Source: Phycicoccus sp. Soil802 (GTDB taxonomy: Bacteria; Actinomycetota; Actinomycetes; Actinomycetales; Dermatophilaceae). Taken from it: a stretch of DNA of 64,000 nt. The notes below the pieces were generated by a model. That model saw only the letters and a program-made list of their open reading frames with translations, searched no databases and was not told the DNA's origin. The stretch spans positions 163,180 through 227,179 of the forward strand of contig NZ_LMSS01000006.1 in the NCBI RefSeq assembly GCF_001429605.1, written 5' to 3'. Below are positions 7,004 to 17,056 of the stretch, in pieces (position 1 is the stretch's first letter; each line of letters opens with the position of its first letter). Made by a program: the position numbers and the translations under genes.

Positions 7004-9316
7004 TCACTTGAAGCTGACCTGGACCTGCAGCTGGTTGCCGCCGTCCTCCGACTTGTTGACCTTCATGACCGTGCCGGAGCCAGCAACCTTGACCGAGGAC
7101 CAGGGGTTGGCTGCGGACCAGTACTTGTTCGGGTCGCTGTCGTCGAAGACCGGGATGGCCGGCTGCGACGGGACGTTCAGCGCGGTGCCGTTGCGGTGGA
7201 AGGTCACCGCGTCGGTCCGCTCGAGACCGAACGTGGCGTCCCACGGCTGACGCCGGTTGCCCAGCTTCACGCCGTCGGCGAACGTCAACGGGGCGGGACG
7301 TGCGTCCACTGGCAGCGACTGGCCGCCACCGGGGTGACCCGAGGTGTTGTTGTCGGTGAACTCACCGTCGACGTACCAGACCAGCAGGCCGTTCTGGTAC
7401 GGGAACCGCTCCACCCAGTCGGGCTTGGTGTTGGCCCAGCCGAAGTTGTACGGGCCGGTCTTGAGGGTGTTGTCGTACCCGGTGTAGGTGCGGTTCTCAG
7501 CCAGGTAGTAGTGGCTGACGACCTCGGACGTGGAACCGGTCATGCGGGTGAACCCGTCGGCCGTCCAGCCGTTGGTGCCGCCCTCGACGTCGTCGGTGAC
7601 GGTGGTGCCGCCGACGGTGATGGCCAGGTCGTCGAGGAACGGGCCCTCGAAGTGCAGACCGCCGTCGGTGGCGTAGCGGAAGCGGAACTGGACGCTCTTG
7701 CCGGCGTACGGCGTGAGGTCCCACGACTTCTGCGCCCACGGGGTGAGGCCGGCGTTGTCGGACGGACCGGAGATCGGCGCTGCCGCGTCCTTCCAGGTCG
7801 CGCCACCGTCGGTGCTCACCTCGGCGTACAGGTAGTCGTAGTCCTGCTCGATGTTGTACTGCAGCCAGGCCGAGACCGAACCGGTGGTCGCGTTGGTGAG
7901 GTCCACCGTGCGGGTGAGGGTGTTGTTGAGGCTGTCGTTCGCCCCGCCCCACCACTCGTAGGAGCCACCGTGCGGGGTGTTGTAGTCGGTCTTGACCGTC
8001 TTGTCCGGCAGCGTGACCGCGAGCGCCTGGTAGGACGCCGTGCCCTTGGGCTGGTCGGCCGGGTTGAGCTTGACCGTCATGTCCGTGCCGTAGGGCACGG
8101 TCTTGTAGTCGAGCCAGCCGAGCTGCAGCTTCTCGAGCGGGCCCATGTAGCCCGGCGTGGTGCCGATCGAGTCGGTGCCGTGGTTGAGCCACGAGCCACC
8201 GGACATCAGCGTCCAGAAGCCGGTGCCGTTGTCGCCACCCGCGGTGTCGTAGTAGTCCGGCAGACCGAGGTCGTGGCCGAACTCGTGGGTGAAGACACCG
8301 AGGCCACCGTTCTCGGGCTCGGTGGTGTAGTCACCGATCCAGATGCCGGAGTTGCCCAGCGGCACACCGCCGAGCTTCGCGCCCTCCGGGCCGGTCTTGC
8401 CGGCGTCGGTGGAGTAGGCGTACCAGCGGTGCGACCAGATGGCGTTGGTGCCCTGGGCACCACCGCCGGCCTCCTCGCCCTCACCGGCGTGGATGGCCTG
8501 GAAGTGGTCGATGTAACCGTCGGGCTCGTTGAAGTTGCCGTCCTGGTCCGCGTCGTAGCGGTCGACCTTGTCGAACTGCTTGAGGTACGTCGTGATCTCG
8601 GCGTCGCTCTTGCCGGCCGCCTTCTGGGCGTTGTACCAAGCGGTCGCGGTGTCCTTGACGTAGTTCCAGTAGCCGTCGGCGTTGTTGTTCTTGCCGTAGC
8701 GGGCCTCGTTGAAGGGCACGGTCACCCAGTCGGAGACGTCACCCTTGGCCACGAAACGACCGTTCGACTGCTTGAGGTAGAAGTCCTTGAACGACTCACC
8801 GTCGCCGAACATCATGTCCTCGTAGTGGGCGCGGTTGAAGTCCGCGGTCCAGTACGTCGAGTTGTCGTCCGTCGCGTTGCCGTCCCAGACGCGGTCGGGC
8901 GCCGGGATGTTGTTGTGCACCGGGCCGGGCGTGGCGTCGAAGCCGGTCTTGGTCTGGGTGCCGAAGTCGGTGAGGACGGTGAAGATGTCCTCCTCGCGCT
9001 CGACCGGGTAGGACACGAAACGGTCCCTCGCCTCCTTGCTCCCCTTCGGAGCCTTGGCGTTGCCCGCGAGCTTGATGACCCGCTGGCCCCCACGCATCTC
9101 GGTGGTGGCTTCGCCCTTGACGAGCTTGTCGACGGCCTCCTTGCGGAGGGCGCGAGCAGCGTCGCCCAGGGGGTTCGGCAGGTCGTGCTCCCGGTTGGCA
9201 GCCTTGGGCTCCGAGTCCTTCGGCGCGGGGGTCGCCTGCGCCGGAGCGGAAACGAGGCTCAGGGTGACGGCGGCGATGGCCGCACCCGAGAGAGCGCTCA
9301 GATGACGTCTCTTCAC
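7004..9316 (-). CDS. Secreted M6 family metalloprotease (immune inhibitor A-like), copy 2
   Basis: 770 aa from the GTG at 9316, chosen because CTGGAGG lies nine bases upstream and it begins a signal peptide (KRRHLSALSGAAIAAVTLSL, cleavage near AQA). The zinc-binding HEFGHDLGLPDYYDT starts at residue 344 and MSGGSW follows as the turn. Both are diagnostic of peptidase M6. Downstream are jelly-roll-like blocks that bear clear similarity to copy 1: both have an INYWDESF/VWYVDGEF-type segment and an HPGGG segment followed by LPVDA. The two genes are convergent paralogues of about 800 residues, probably an old duplication. The product is exported. Confidence 0.93.
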   Translation of the reverse strand: MKRRHLSALSGAAIAAVTLSLVSAPAQATPAPKDSEPKAANREHDLPNPLGDAARALRKEAVDKLVKGEATTEMRGGQRVIKLAGNAKAPKGSKEARDRFVSYPVEREEDIFTVLTDFGTQTKTGFDATPGPVHNNIPAPDRVWDGNATDDNSTYWTADFNRAHYEDMMFGDGESFKDFYLKQSNGRFVAKGDVSDWVTVPFNEARYGKNNNADGYWNYVKDTATAWYNAQKAAGKSDAEITTYLKQFDKVDRYDADQDGNFNEPDGYIDHFQAIHAGEGEEAGGGAQGTNAIWSHRWYAYSTDAGKTGPEGAKLGGVPLGNSGIWIGDYTTEPENGGLGVFTHEFGHDLGLPDYYDTAGGDNGTGFWTLMSGGSWLNHGTDSIGTTPGYMGPLEKLQLGWLDYKTVPYGTDMTVKLNPADQPKGTASYQALAVTLPDKTVKTDYNTPHGGSYEWWGGANDSLNNTLTRTVDLTNATTGSVSAWLQYNIEQDYDYLYAEVSTDGGATWKDAAAPISGPSDNAGLTPWAQKSWDLTPYAGKSVQFRFRYATDGGLHFEGPFLDDLAITVGGTTVTDDVEGGTNGWTADGFTRMTGSTSEVVSHYYLAENRTYTGYDNTLKTGPYNFGWANTKPDWVERFPYQNGLLVWYVDGEFTDNNTSGHPGGGQSLPVDARPAPLTFADGVKLGNRRQPWDATFGLERTDAVTFHRNGTALNVPSQPAIPVFDDSDPNKYWSAANPWSSVKVAGSGTVMKVNKSEDGGNQLQVQVSFK

Positions 9317-9604
9317 AAATCCTCCAGTTGAAATTGGCGGTCCTTGTTCGGACACACAAGGGCGACCCAAACACGGTTGCGCTAACAGACCAATGGTTCG
9401 ACGGTTAAGAACTTGGTAAAGAAACCCCCGAACGATGGAGAAGGCTCACCCTGCACGCACGAGCCCCGCAAAATCAGCGCCCCAGCGAACCGGTGCCCGA
9501 CAAGGCCGCAACTGTCCCGCTCGCCGGGAAAGGGTGGGGTTTCCCAGCGTGGGGTCGCTCGGGCGGTCCCTCCCGGCGGCCCGACCCGTCGATAGGGTCC
9601 TTGC

Positions 9605-10504
9605 ATGAGCGAGCAGCCTCCGAGTTCAGCGCCGGTCCCCGGCTCCACCGTCGCAGCCGGGGAGGTCACCGCGCCCTACGGCACCGGGGCCCAGGCCGCG
9701 CCGCAGCGCCGCGTGCGCATCCCCCACCTGCGCGCGATGAAGGAGCGGGGCGAGAAGTGGGCCATGCTCACGGCCTACGACATGTACTCCGCCGAGATCT
9801 TCGACGAGGCCGGGATCCCCGTGCTGCTCGTCGGCGACTCGGCCGGCAACAACGTCTACGGCTTCGAGACCACGGTGCCGGTCACGGTCGACCACCTCGT
9901 GCCGCTGGTCCGCGCGGTCACGTCAGCGGCCAAGCACGCGATGGTCGTGGCCGACTTGCCGTTCGGCTCCTACCAGGCCAGCCCGCAGCAGGCCCTGGCC
10001 ACGGCCACCCGCTTCATGAAGGAGGGCCTGGCCCATGCGGTCAAGCTCGAGGGCGGCAAGCCGATGGTGCCCGAGGTCGAGCTCCTCGTCCGTGCCGGCA
10101 TCCCCGTGATGGGCCACATCGGCTTCACGCCGCAGAGCGAGCACGTCCTCGGCGGCTACCGCGTCCAGGGCCGCGGCGACTCCGGTGACCGGCTCGTCGA
10201 GGACGCCGTCGCGCTGGAGAAGGCCGGCTGCTTCGCCGTCGTCATGGAGATGGTGCCCGCGCCACTGGCCGCGCGGGTCACCGAGGTGCTGTCCATCCCG
10301 ACCATCGGCATCGGGGCCGGACCGGACTGCGACGCCCAGGTGCTCGTGTGGCAGGACATGGCCGGCCTGCGCGGTGGCAAGGCGCCGCGGTTCGTCAAGA
10401 AGTACGCCGACCTTCGCGGCGAGCTCGGCCGAGCGGCCGCAGCGTATGCCGCGGACGTCGCCTCCGGCTCGTTCCCCGCCTCGGAGAACTCCTTCCTCGA
10501 GTGA
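9605..10504 (+). CDS. panB: 3-methyl-2-oxobutanoate hydroxymethyltransferase
   Basis: 299 aa. PanB transfers a hydroxymethyl group from 5,10-methylene-tetrahydrofolate to 2-ketoisovalerate, giving ketopantoate, the first step of pantothenate and CoA synthesis in the cytoplasm. Diagnostic segments are the [17 protein letters not shown] strand-helix, the metal-binding [17 protein letters not shown] loop, [11 protein letters not shown] and [18 protein letters not shown]. An N-terminal extension of about 35 residues (Pro/Ala-rich) precedes the conserved core, as in mycobacterial PanB. Start ATG at 9605. It is a stand-alone gene here: panC/panD are not adjacent. Confidence 0.96.
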   Translation: MSEQPPSSAPVPGSTVAAGEVTAPYGTGAQAAPQRRVRIPHLRAMKERGEKWAMLTAYDMYSAEIFDEAGIPVLLVGDSAGNNVYGFETTVPVTVDHLVPLVRAVTSAAKHAMVVADLPFGSYQASPQQALATATRFMKEGLAHAVKLEGGKPMVPEVELLVRAGIPVMGHIGFTPQSEHVLGGYRVQGRGDSGDRLVEDAVALEKAGCFAVVMEMVPAPLAARVTEVLSIPTIGIGAGPDCDAQVLVWQDMAGLRGGKAPRFVKKYADLRGELGRAAAAYAADVASGSFPASENSFLE

Positions 10505-10625
10505 GGGAAGCGTCGTCAGGTCTCCCGAAACTCGTGCATCGGTAGGACCTGACCCGGGCATTTCACCCGCTAGCGTCCCCCGGTGGGTCCCGACCGGACC
10601 CGACCCCACCACGAGGAGGACACCC

Positions 10626-11690
10626 GTGCCCCAGCGACTACGCACCACCGCGCTCGTCACCGTCACCGCTGCCTGCACCGCCCTGGCGCTGGCTGCCGCC
10701 ACCCCGGCCGCGGCCACCAAGACCGGGAGCGGCAGCTCGACCGGTACCGGGTCGGTCTTCATGGTGAACCCCGTCCAGTCGTCCGGCGACCAGACGCTGA
10801 CCGACCAGAAGGACTCCGACGCCGCGGTGCCGGCCAGCGCGTACGCCACCGTGCCGCTTCGCAACCTCGACGGCTCGGGCTATCTGCGGGGCAAGTGGGC
10901 CACCGTCCAGTCCGCAACGGGCACACCGGCATTCAGCACGACGAACACCTTCGCGTACACCCGGCACCAGGACCAGTTCGAGCAGGTGATGGGCTACTTC
11001 TGGGTCAACCAGGCGCAGGAGTACCTGCAGTCGCTCGGGTTCGGGTCGACCCTGCCGGGCATCGTCAAGCAGCCCTTCGTGGTCAAGATCGACCAGTACG
11101 GCGGCGACAACTCCTACCAGACCGACAAGCCCTACCGGATCCGGCTGGGCAAGGGCGGGGTCGACGACGCGGAGGACGCCGAGGTGATCGTGCACGAGTA
11201 CGGCCACGCCGTCCACGCCTCCCAGGTCCCCGGCTACGGCGCCAGCCTGGACGCGGGCTCGATCGGCGAGTCGTTCGGCGACTACCTCGCGGTGTCGGTG
11301 GGGCTGGACGCCGCTGGTCAGTACGGCTGGCCGGTCAAGGCGGAACAAGCCTGCCCGATGGACTGGGACGCCACGTCGTACACCAAGGCGCCGCACTGCA
11401 TCCGGCGCTTCGACACTGGCATGACGGTGAAGACCCGCGAGGGCGAGGTGCACGCCGACGGCCAGATCTGGAGCCAGGCGCTCTGGGAGATCCGGCTCGG
11501 CTACGTCGCCATGGGCAAGACGACCCGCGCCTGGGACACCACCCTCATCGACGCGCAGTTCCGGTTCGCGCCGGACACGTCGTTCTCGGCTGCGGCCAAG
11601 GCGACCTACGACACCGCCCTGGCCCGTGACGGAGCAGCCGCCGCAGCGCTGGTCAAGGCGCGGTTCGCCGCGCGCGGCATCACGTTCTAA
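10626..11690 (+). CDS. Secreted zinc metallopeptidase, HEYGH/GESFGDYLA type
   Basis: 354 aa from the GTG at 10626, chosen for the GAGGAGGA ribosome-binding site five bases upstream. The open frame begins much earlier inside panB, which is an artefact. A short basic N-terminus and an Ala-rich hydrophobic segment ending in PAAA form a signal peptide. The motif VIVHEYGHAVHASQ with a downstream GESFGDYLAVS supplies the HExxH histidines and a third ligand (Glu) in the gluzincin order. This resembles the fungalysin (M36)/thermolysin-like group, although the protein is shorter than fungalysins and lacks an obvious FTP propeptide. It is predicted to be extracellular. The exact family is uncertain. 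Confidence 0.8.
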   Translation: MPQRLRTTALVTVTAACTALALAAATPAAATKTGSGSSTGTGSVFMVNPVQSSGDQTLTDQKDSDAAVPASAYATVPLRNLDGSGYLRGKWATVQSATGTPAFSTTNTFAYTRHQDQFEQVMGYFWVNQAQEYLQSLGFGSTLPGIVKQPFVVKIDQYGGDNSYQTDKPYRIRLGKGGVDDAEDAEVIVHEYGHAVHASQVPGYGASLDAGSIGESFGDYLAVSVGLDAAGQYGWPVKAEQACPMDWDATSYTKAPHCIRRFDTGMTVKTREGEVHADGQIWSQALWEIRLGYVAMGKTTRAWDTTLIDAQFRFAPDTSFSAAAKATYDTALARDGAAAAALVKARFAARGITF

Positions 11691-11710
11691 ACCGGCAAGA
11701 CCGCTTCGTA

Positions 11711-11748
11711 CGGAAGTTCCGCCGGGTCAGGGCCCGGCGGAACTTCCG
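11711..11748 (+). terminator. 16-bp perfect hairpin after the metallopeptidase
   Basis: CGGAAGTTCCGCCGGG at 11711-11726 pairs with 11733-11748 across a six-base loop. It lies 20 bp after the stop codon at 11690 and about 55 bp before fgd. Confidence 0.85.
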
Positions 11749-11804
11749 AACCAAGGCGGGTCCCAGCCGACGACGCTGCCGGAGGCCCGGCATACGGTGG
11801 GGCC

Positions 11805-12812
11805 ATGACCCTGCGCATCGGCTACAAGGCCTCCGCCGAACAGTTCGCCCCTCGAGAGCTGCTCGACTTCGGGGTGCTGGCCGAGCAGGTGGGACTCGAC
11901 AGCGTGCTCATCTCCGACCACTTCCAGCCGTGGCGGCACGAAGGGGGTCACGCCCCCTTCTCGCTCGCGTGGCTCGCGGCGCTCGGCGAGCGCACCGACC
12001 GCGTGCAGGTCGGCACCTCGGTCATGACGCCGACGTTCCGGTACAACCCGGCGGTGGTGGCCCAGGCCTTCGGCACCCTCGGCTCGCTGTATCCCGGTCG
12101 CGTGCTGCTCGGCATCGGCACCGGCGAGGCGCTCAACGAGGTCGTCGTCGGGTCGGTCGAGGAGTGGCCGGAGTTCAAGGAGCGCTTCGCGCGGCTGCGC
12201 GAGGCGGTCACGCTGATGCGCAAGCTGTGGACCGAGGAGCGGGTCACCTTCGACGGCGACTACTACCGCGTCGTGGACGCGACCGTCTACGACCGCCCGG
12301 ACCAGCCTGTGCCCGTCTACGTGGCCGCAGGCGGCCCGCTGGTGGCCCGGTATGCCGGCCGGTCCGGTGACGGGTTCATCTGCACCTCGGGCAAGGGTGA
12401 GGAGCTCTACCGCGACAAGCTGCTCCCCGCGGTGGACGAGGGGCTGGCCAAGTCCGGCCGCACCCGCGACGACCTCGACCGGATGATCGAGATCAAGCTC
12501 TCGTGGGACCCGGACCGCGAGCAGGCCGTGACGAACTGCCGCTTCTGGGCGCCGTTGTCGCTCACCGCCGAGCAGAAGCACGGCACGACCGACCCGGTCG
12601 AGCTGGGTCGGCTCGGCGACGAGCTCTCGGACGAGCAGGTCGCCTCCCGGTGGATCGTCTCCGACGACCCGGAGGAAGTGGTCGCCGCCGTGAAGCCTTA
12701 CGTCGACTGGGGTTTCAACCACCTGGTCTTCCACGGGCCGGGCCACGACCAGGCCCGCTTCCTCACCACGTTCGCCGACCGGGTCCTGCCCGGGCTGCGT
12801 GAGCTGGGCTGA
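11805..12812 (+). CDS. fgd: F420-dependent glucose-6-phosphate dehydrogenase
   Basis: 335 aa, the family's usual length. Oxidises glucose-6-phosphate to 6-phosphogluconolactone with coenzyme F420, supplying F420H2 to reductases. It follows the M. tuberculosis Fgd1 sequence closely: [15 protein letters not shown] (here [16 protein letters not shown]), [18 protein letters not shown] with the catalytic Asp-His, [29 protein letters not shown] with the catalytic Glu, and [14 protein letters not shown]. This is a luciferase-like TIM barrel, cytoplasmic. Its presence implies that the organism makes F420. Start ATG at 11805. Confidence 0.97.
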   Translation: MTLRIGYKASAEQFAPRELLDFGVLAEQVGLDSVLISDHFQPWRHEGGHAPFSLAWLAALGERTDRVQVGTSVMTPTFRYNPAVVAQAFGTLGSLYPGRVLLGIGTGEALNEVVVGSVEEWPEFKERFARLREAVTLMRKLWTEERVTFDGDYYRVVDATVYDRPDQPVPVYVAAGGPLVARYAGRSGDGFICTSGKGEELYRDKLLPAVDEGLAKSGRTRDDLDRMIEIKLSWDPDREQAVTNCRFWAPLSLTAEQKHGTTDPVELGRLGDELSDEQVASRWIVSDDPEEVVAAVKPYVDWGFNHLVFHGPGHDQARFLTTFADRVLPGLRELG

Positions 12813-12853
12813 CCGGGTTCCCCTGCGCCCCAACCGAATCTACGCTGGATGAC

Positions 12854-13480
12854 ATGACCGAGATGGAGCCCCGCACGCGGTGGTCCGAGGTGTCCGGTGG
12901 CCCGGGTGCCGCGACCGCGTACCAGCGCCGGTTCGACGACCTGGCCGCCCAGGGAATGGACATCCACGGTGAGGCGGCCTTCGTGGCCTCGGTCCTGTCA
13001 CCGCCGGCCCGGGTGCTCGACGCCGGCTGCGGCACTGGTCGGGTCGCCACGCAGCTCACCGCTCTGGGCTACCACTGCGTCGGGGTCGACGCCGACGCCG
13101 CCATGATCGAGGTGGCCGAACAACGCGACCCCGCGACGACGTGGGTGCGCCAGGACCTCAGCCGGTTGCAGCTGCGGTCGCAGGCGTTCGAGCTCGCCGT
13201 GCTGGCCGGCAACGTCATCCCGCTGCTGGCCCCCGGCACGTTGCTCGCCGCCGTGCAACGGCTGGCCGCCCACCTCCAGCCCGGCGGCCTGCTCGTGGCG
13301 GGCTTCGGGCTCGACGCCGCCCACCTGCCCCAGGGCTGCCCGGTGACCCCGCTCGACGACTACGACCGGGCCTGCGAGGTCGCCGGACTGACCCTCGTCC
13401 GTCGGCACGGCACGTGGGACCGCGAGTCGTGGCGGCCCGACTCCGGCTACGCCGTGTCGGTGCACCGCCTGGGCGGCTGA
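12854..13480 (+). CDS. Class I SAM-dependent methyltransferase
   Basis: 208 aa. The SAM-binding motif [16 protein letters not shown] (residues about 55-69), the acidic end of strand 2 ([14 protein letters not shown]) and motif IV-like [14 protein letters not shown] place it in the Methyltransf_25/11 group. The fold is a single small Rossmann-like domain without an added substrate-recognition domain, so the substrate cannot be told. It starts 41 bp after fgd on the same strand and may be co-transcribed with it. Confidence 0.85.
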   Translation: MTEMEPRTRWSEVSGGPGAATAYQRRFDDLAAQGMDIHGEAAFVASVLSPPARVLDAGCGTGRVATQLTALGYHCVGVDADAAMIEVAEQRDPATTWVRQDLSRLQLRSQAFELAVLAGNVIPLLAPGTLLAAVQRLAAHLQPGGLLVAGFGLDAAHLPQGCPVTPLDDYDRACEVAGLTLVRRHGTWDRESWRPDSGYAVSVHRLGG

Positions 13481-13515
13481 CGCCGGGTTCAGCAGTCCGC
13501 CGGCAGCTCAGTCCG

Positions 13516-13532
13516 CCCACGCGGAGCGTGGG
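13516..13532. terminator. Short hairpin between convergent genes
   Basis: CCCACGC/GCGTGGG (7 bp) with a three-base loop, between the methyltransferase stop (13480) and the convergent small gene stop (13546). Possible bidirectional terminator. Confidence 0.5.
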
Positions 13533-13545
13533 ACCCGCGAGCGGC

Positions 13546-13728
13546 TCAGTCCTCGCCGTCCTCCCACGCCTTGTCCTCGGCGTCCCACTTCTCGGTGCGC
13601 TCACGAGCGGTCTGCAGGGCGTTGGACGCCGCCTCCTGCGAGTCGTAGGGACCCATCAGGTCGTCTCCCTGGCTCTTGTTGTCATCGCTCTCGACCTGAC
13701 CGCTGCTGACGTTGTACCAGTAGGCCAT
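13546..13728 (-). CDS. Conserved 60-residue small protein next to map
   Basis: 60 aa from ATG at 13728 with a GGAGGG ribosome-binding site upstream. The sequence starts [20 protein letters not shown], then a [14 protein letters not shown] segment and an acidic C-terminus ([13 protein letters not shown]). Small actinobacterial proteins of this type (aromatic MAYWYNV start, GPY helix) are familiar as hypothetical proteins. The GPYxxxxxAxxAL pattern recalls a SPOR-like half repeat. Divergent from map, with 51 bp between the two starts. Confidence 0.75.
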   Translation of the reverse strand: MAYWYNVSSGQVESDDNKSQGDDLMGPYDSQEAASNALQTARERTEKWDAEDKAWEDGED

Positions 13729-13779
13729 GGGGGTGCCCTCCAACTCGACGGATCTGCGTACGTCCCTAGACTCCACCGT

Positions 13780-14643
13780 ATGCCGTTGACGTACGCAAGC
13801 GTGGCGCCGGGCGTGGTCTCTCCACGCCGGCCGGTGCCCGCCTCGATCGCGCGGCCCGAGTACGTCGACCGGCCGGCGCCGGCACGGGACACCGGCTCGG
13901 AGGTCAAGGACCCGGAGACCATCGAGCGGATGCGGGTTGCGGGGCGGATCGCCGCCCAGGCCATGGCGGCGGCCGCAGCGGTGATCGCCCCCGGGGTCAC
14001 GACGGACGAGGTCGACCGCGTCGGCCACGAGTTCCTCCTCGACCACGGGGCGTACCCCTCGACCTTGGGTTACAAGGGCTTCCCGAAGTCGCTGTGCACC
14101 TCCGTGAACGAGGTCGTCTGCCACGGGATCCCCGACGACCGCCGGCTCGAGGACGGCGACATCGTCAACATCGACATCACCGCCTTCATCGGCGGCGTGC
14201 ACGGCGACACCGACGCCACCTACCTCTGCGGTGATGTCGACGAGGAGTCGAGGCTCCTCGTCGACCGCACCCGCGAGGCGATGATGCGCGGGATCAAGGC
14301 CGCCATCCCCGGTCGTGAGATCAACGTGATCGGGCGGGTGATCCAGAGCTACGCCCGGCGCTTCGGCTACGGCGTCGTCCGCGACTTCACCGGCCACGGG
14401 ATCGGTCGCACGTTCCACAGCGGGCTGGTCATCCCCCACTACGACGCGGCGCCCTCCTACAGCACCGTGATCGAGCCTGGTATGACCTTCACCATCGAAC
14501 CGATGCTCAACCTCGGCACCCCTGAGTGGGAGATGTGGGCCGACGGGTGGACAGTCGTGACGGCAGACCGCCGTCGTTCGGCACAGTTCGAGCACACCAT
14601 CCTCATCACCGAGAACGGCAACGAGATCCTCACGCTGGCGTAG
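13780..14643 (+). CDS. map: Methionine aminopeptidase, type I
   Basis: 287 aa from ATG at 13780. The frame is open far upstream through the methyltransferase gene, so this start is set by family length. Removes the initiator Met co-translationally. Metal ligands are visible in order: the Asp of [19 protein letters not shown] (two Asp), the His of [10 protein letters not shown], the Glu of TFTIEPMLN and the Glu of SAQFEHT. The about 40-residue N-terminal extension before the pita-bread fold, with [12 protein letters not shown], is the Pro-rich linker of the actinobacterial type Ic/MapB form. The start codon itself lies in a copy of the recurrent word GTATGCCG. Confidence 0.96.
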   Translation: MPLTYASVAPGVVSPRRPVPASIARPEYVDRPAPARDTGSEVKDPETIERMRVAGRIAAQAMAAAAAVIAPGVTTDEVDRVGHEFLLDHGAYPSTLGYKGFPKSLCTSVNEVVCHGIPDDRRLEDGDIVNIDITAFIGGVHGDTDATYLCGDVDEESRLLVDRTREAMMRGIKAAIPGREINVIGRVIQSYARRFGYGVVRDFTGHGIGRTFHSGLVIPHYDAAPSYSTVIEPGMTFTIEPMLNLGTPEWEMWADGWTVVTADRRRSAQFEHTILITENGNEILTLA

Positions 14644-14672
14644 CACGGCAACACCGCAAGGAAGGCGGACCG

Positions 14673-15446
14673 ATGGCGAAGGAAGCCAAGCAGGCCAAGC
14701 ACGGACTCCCGTTGGGGATCGACGTGGGCGGCAGCGGCATCAAGGGCGCGCCCGTCGACCTGGCCGCGGGAGCCTTCGCGTCCAAGCGGATGCGGATCGA
14801 CACCCCCACGCCATCGACCCCCGAGGCCGTGGCGGCAGTCATCGACCAGATCGTCGACCACTTCGACGCCGTGCGGGGCGACTCCCCCATCGGGGTGACC
14901 ATCCCCGGGGTGGTGACCCACGGCATGGTCCGCTCCGCCGCCAACATCGACAAGTCGTGGCTCGACTTCGACGCCGAGCCGATGCTCGAGAAGGTCCTGG
15001 GCCACGACATCGTCCTGGTCAACGACGCCGACGCCGCGGGGGTCGCCGAAATCCACTACGGCGCGGCCAAGGGCCAGAAGGGCCTGGTCGTCATGACGAC
15101 GCTCGGCACTGGCATCGGGACGGCGCTGATCTACGACGGCGTGCTCATCCCGAACTCCGAGCTCGGGCACCTCGAGATCGACGGCTTCGACGCCGAGTCG
15201 CGGGCAGCCTCCTCGATCAAGGACAAGGAAGGCCTGTCGTACCCCGTCTGGGCCGAGCGGCTGCAGCGCTACTACAGCCACCTCGAGGCCCTGTTGTGGC
15301 CCGACCTCATCGTCGTCGGTGGCGGGGTCTCCAAGGACGCCGAGCAGTTCCTGCCGCTCCTGAAGCTCAAGACCCCGATCGTGCCGGCCACGCTGGAGAA
15401 CAAGGCCGGGATCATCGGCGCCGCCCACCTCGCCGCCCACAAGTAG
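14673..15446 (+). CDS. ppgK: Polyphosphate glucokinase
   Basis: 257 aa, starting 30 bp after map with AAGGAAGG upstream. A ROK-family kinase that phosphorylates glucose using polyphosphate (and often ATP), feeding glycolysis and the Fgd reaction. The phosphate-1 loop is [15 protein letters not shown] (residues about 15-29). The catalytic Asp is in [13 protein letters not shown], and the second phosphate loop is [12 protein letters not shown]. The family signature NSELGHLEI and the adenosine motif [11 protein letters not shown] are present. The length agrees with the M. tuberculosis and Arthrobacter enzymes. Probably an operon with map. Confidence 0.95.
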   Translation: MAKEAKQAKHGLPLGIDVGGSGIKGAPVDLAAGAFASKRMRIDTPTPSTPEAVAAVIDQIVDHFDAVRGDSPIGVTIPGVVTHGMVRSAANIDKSWLDFDAEPMLEKVLGHDIVLVNDADAAGVAEIHYGAAKGQKGLVVMTTLGTGIGTALIYDGVLIPNSELGHLEIDGFDAESRAASSIKDKEGLSYPVWAERLQRYYSHLEALLWPDLIVVGGGVSKDAEQFLPLLKLKTPIVPATLENKAGIIGAAHLAAHK

Positions 15447-15461
15447 GCAGGACGCTCGAGG

Positions 15462-15484
15462 GACCGGCGGCGCCGCCGCCGGTC
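15462..15484. terminator. 10-bp hairpin between convergent ppgK and ABC permease
   Basis: GACCGGCGGC/GCCGCCGGTC with a three-base loop fills the 38-bp space between the two convergent stop codons, so it probably terminates both transcripts. Confidence 0.75.
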
Positions 15485-17056
15485 TCAGCGCATCGCGACG
15501 AGGTCCTGCAGGAGCAGCGCCTGGCGACGACGGAACAGGTCGGCGCCGAGCCGGGTCCCGACCAGCAGCGCCACCCCGCCCAACACGGGGCCGAGCACGA
15601 GCGCGGCCCAGGCCGCCCAGCCCACGCCAAGGTATGCCGCGACCGCGAGCCCCAGCGCCGGGAGCGACAGCGTCCACACGGCGACGCCGCAGACGGCCTG
15701 CACGCCGAGGGTCACCCCCGCCGATCCCGGACGGCTGGTGAACGGGTTCTCGCCGGGTGCCGGCACGGCATACTGCTTCACCGCGCTGGTGACACAGGCG
15801 ACCGCGAAACCGTTGAGCGCCAACGCGACTGCGGTGCCGAACGTCGCCGGCAGCATGCGCCACGGCGCACCGAACAGGGGTCCCAGCAGGCAGTACACAG
15901 GGATGCAGAACACGGCCATCAGCCCCGACGGAAAGAGCCGGCCGAGCCGGTCGCTCACGCCGTCGACCCCGGACGCGACGTGCAACCAGAACGCCGTGGA
16001 GTCGTAGCCGACGTCGTTGTGCTGCCCCCAGCCGATGAGGTACGCGGACGCCAGCGGCATCCCGAGGAGGGCCAGCTGGGACCCGGAGCCGAGGCCCGGG
16101 ATGAGCAGCCCGGCCGGCAGCAGGATGGTCATGATGGCGGGGACGTTGAAGCGGGGGTCACGGACCCAGTAGGTGCCCGCCCGCGCTGCGATCGCACCCA
16201 TCGGCGTCGCCGGGAGCCGTCCGAAGAGGCCCAGACCCGCCGAGACCTTGCCGCCGTCCGCGGACGCCGACCGTGGGTTGCGCAGGACGGAGACGAGCAG
16301 CCGTTCCCAGACCACGAGGAGGACCAGGACCAGGGCCGCCGCCAGGGCGAGGTGCGTGAGTCCCGTGCTCCACTCCCCCAGCGTGACGTCACCGGCCGCT
16401 GCCCAGGCCCAGCCCAGCGGTGTCCAGGCGAGCACCAGGGCCGTGCTGTCGAGGGTGGCGCGGTCGATGCCTCCGTCGGAGAGCCCGCCGATGATCGGGC
16501 CGGCGACGATGAACAGCAGCAGGCCCCCGACCCCGGCCACATCGCGCCCGCGCCGCGTGGCGAGGACGGCCGCGGCCGCGGCGGTGACGATCCGGCTGAG
16601 GAGGACACAGGTCACCAGCCCGAGCAACCCTCCGACCAGGGCGGCCAGGGTGGCCGCGACCGAGCGCGAACCAGCCACCACGGTCCCCAGCACCAGCAGG
16701 ATGGTGGCGACGCCAGGCAGCCCGACCAGGGCGGTCAGGACCAGCCCGACGGCCAGGGTCCGCTCGCGGACGGCGAAGGTCGCGAACCGCGTGGGGTCGA
16801 GGGTCGGGTCGACGCCGAACAGGATGATCGGCAGCAGCGACCAGCCGGCCACGAGCACTGACCCCGTCACCACCACCACGGACCCGGGGAGCTCGAGGTC
16901 GCCCTGGGCGCGCAAGGCCACCAGCCCGGCGAGGGCGAGGACGACGAACCCGCCGCCGTAGATGACCCCGATCACCATGCCGACGACGGCGGCGACGCTG
17001 CGCCGGAGGCCGTTGCGGAGCAGGTGCAGCTTCAGTCGGACGAGGTGCGCAACCAC
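15485..17056 (-). CDS. ABC exporter permease, large polytopic membrane protein
   Basis: 523 aa, with about 12 hydrophobic segments spread over the whole length. Examples are VVGMVIGVIYGGGFVVLALAG near residue 25 and AAVLATRRGR followed by GGLLLFIVAGPIIGG near residues 160-190. A loop with YWVRDPRFNVPAIMTILLP lies in the middle. The start overlaps the 3' end of the ATPase gene by 25 bp, which is typical translational coupling of the two halves of an ABC-2-like exporter. The substrate cannot be deduced. Confidence 0.85.
   Translation of the reverse strand: MVAHLVRLKLHLLRNGLRRSVAAVVGMVIGVIYGGGFVVLALAGLVALRAQGDLELPGSVVVVTGSVLVAGWSLLPIILFGVDPTLDPTRFATFAVRERTLAVGLVLTALVGLPGVATILLVLGTVVAGSRSVAATLAALVGGLLGLVTCVLLSRIVTAAAAAVLATRRGRDVAGVGGLLLFIVAGPIIGGLSDGGIDRATLDSTALVLAWTPLGWAWAAAGDVTLGEWSTGLTHLALAAALVLVLLVVWERLLVSVLRNPRSASADGGKVSAGLGLFGRLPATPMGAIAARAGTYWVRDPRFNVPAIMTILLPAGLLIPGLGSGSQLALLGMPLASAYLIGWGQHNDVGYDSTAFWLHVASGVDGVSDRLGRLFPSGLMAVFCIPVYCLLGPLFGAPWRMLPATFGTAVALALNGFAVACVTSAVKQYAVPAPGENPFTSRPGSAGVTLGVQAVCGVAVWTLSLPALGLAVAAYLGVGWAAWAALVLGPVLGGVALLVGTRLGADLFRRRQALLLQDLVAMR

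Noticed and set aside
6293-9331. 1012-residue rightward frame opposite the second M6 protease
   Set aside because: No protein features; the opposite strand carries a complete signal peptide and zinc site.
9382-9669. 95-residue leftward frame in the gap before panB
   Set aside because: No ribosome-binding site, overlaps the conserved start of panB, and the composition is not gene-like. The gap more likely holds the divergent promoters.
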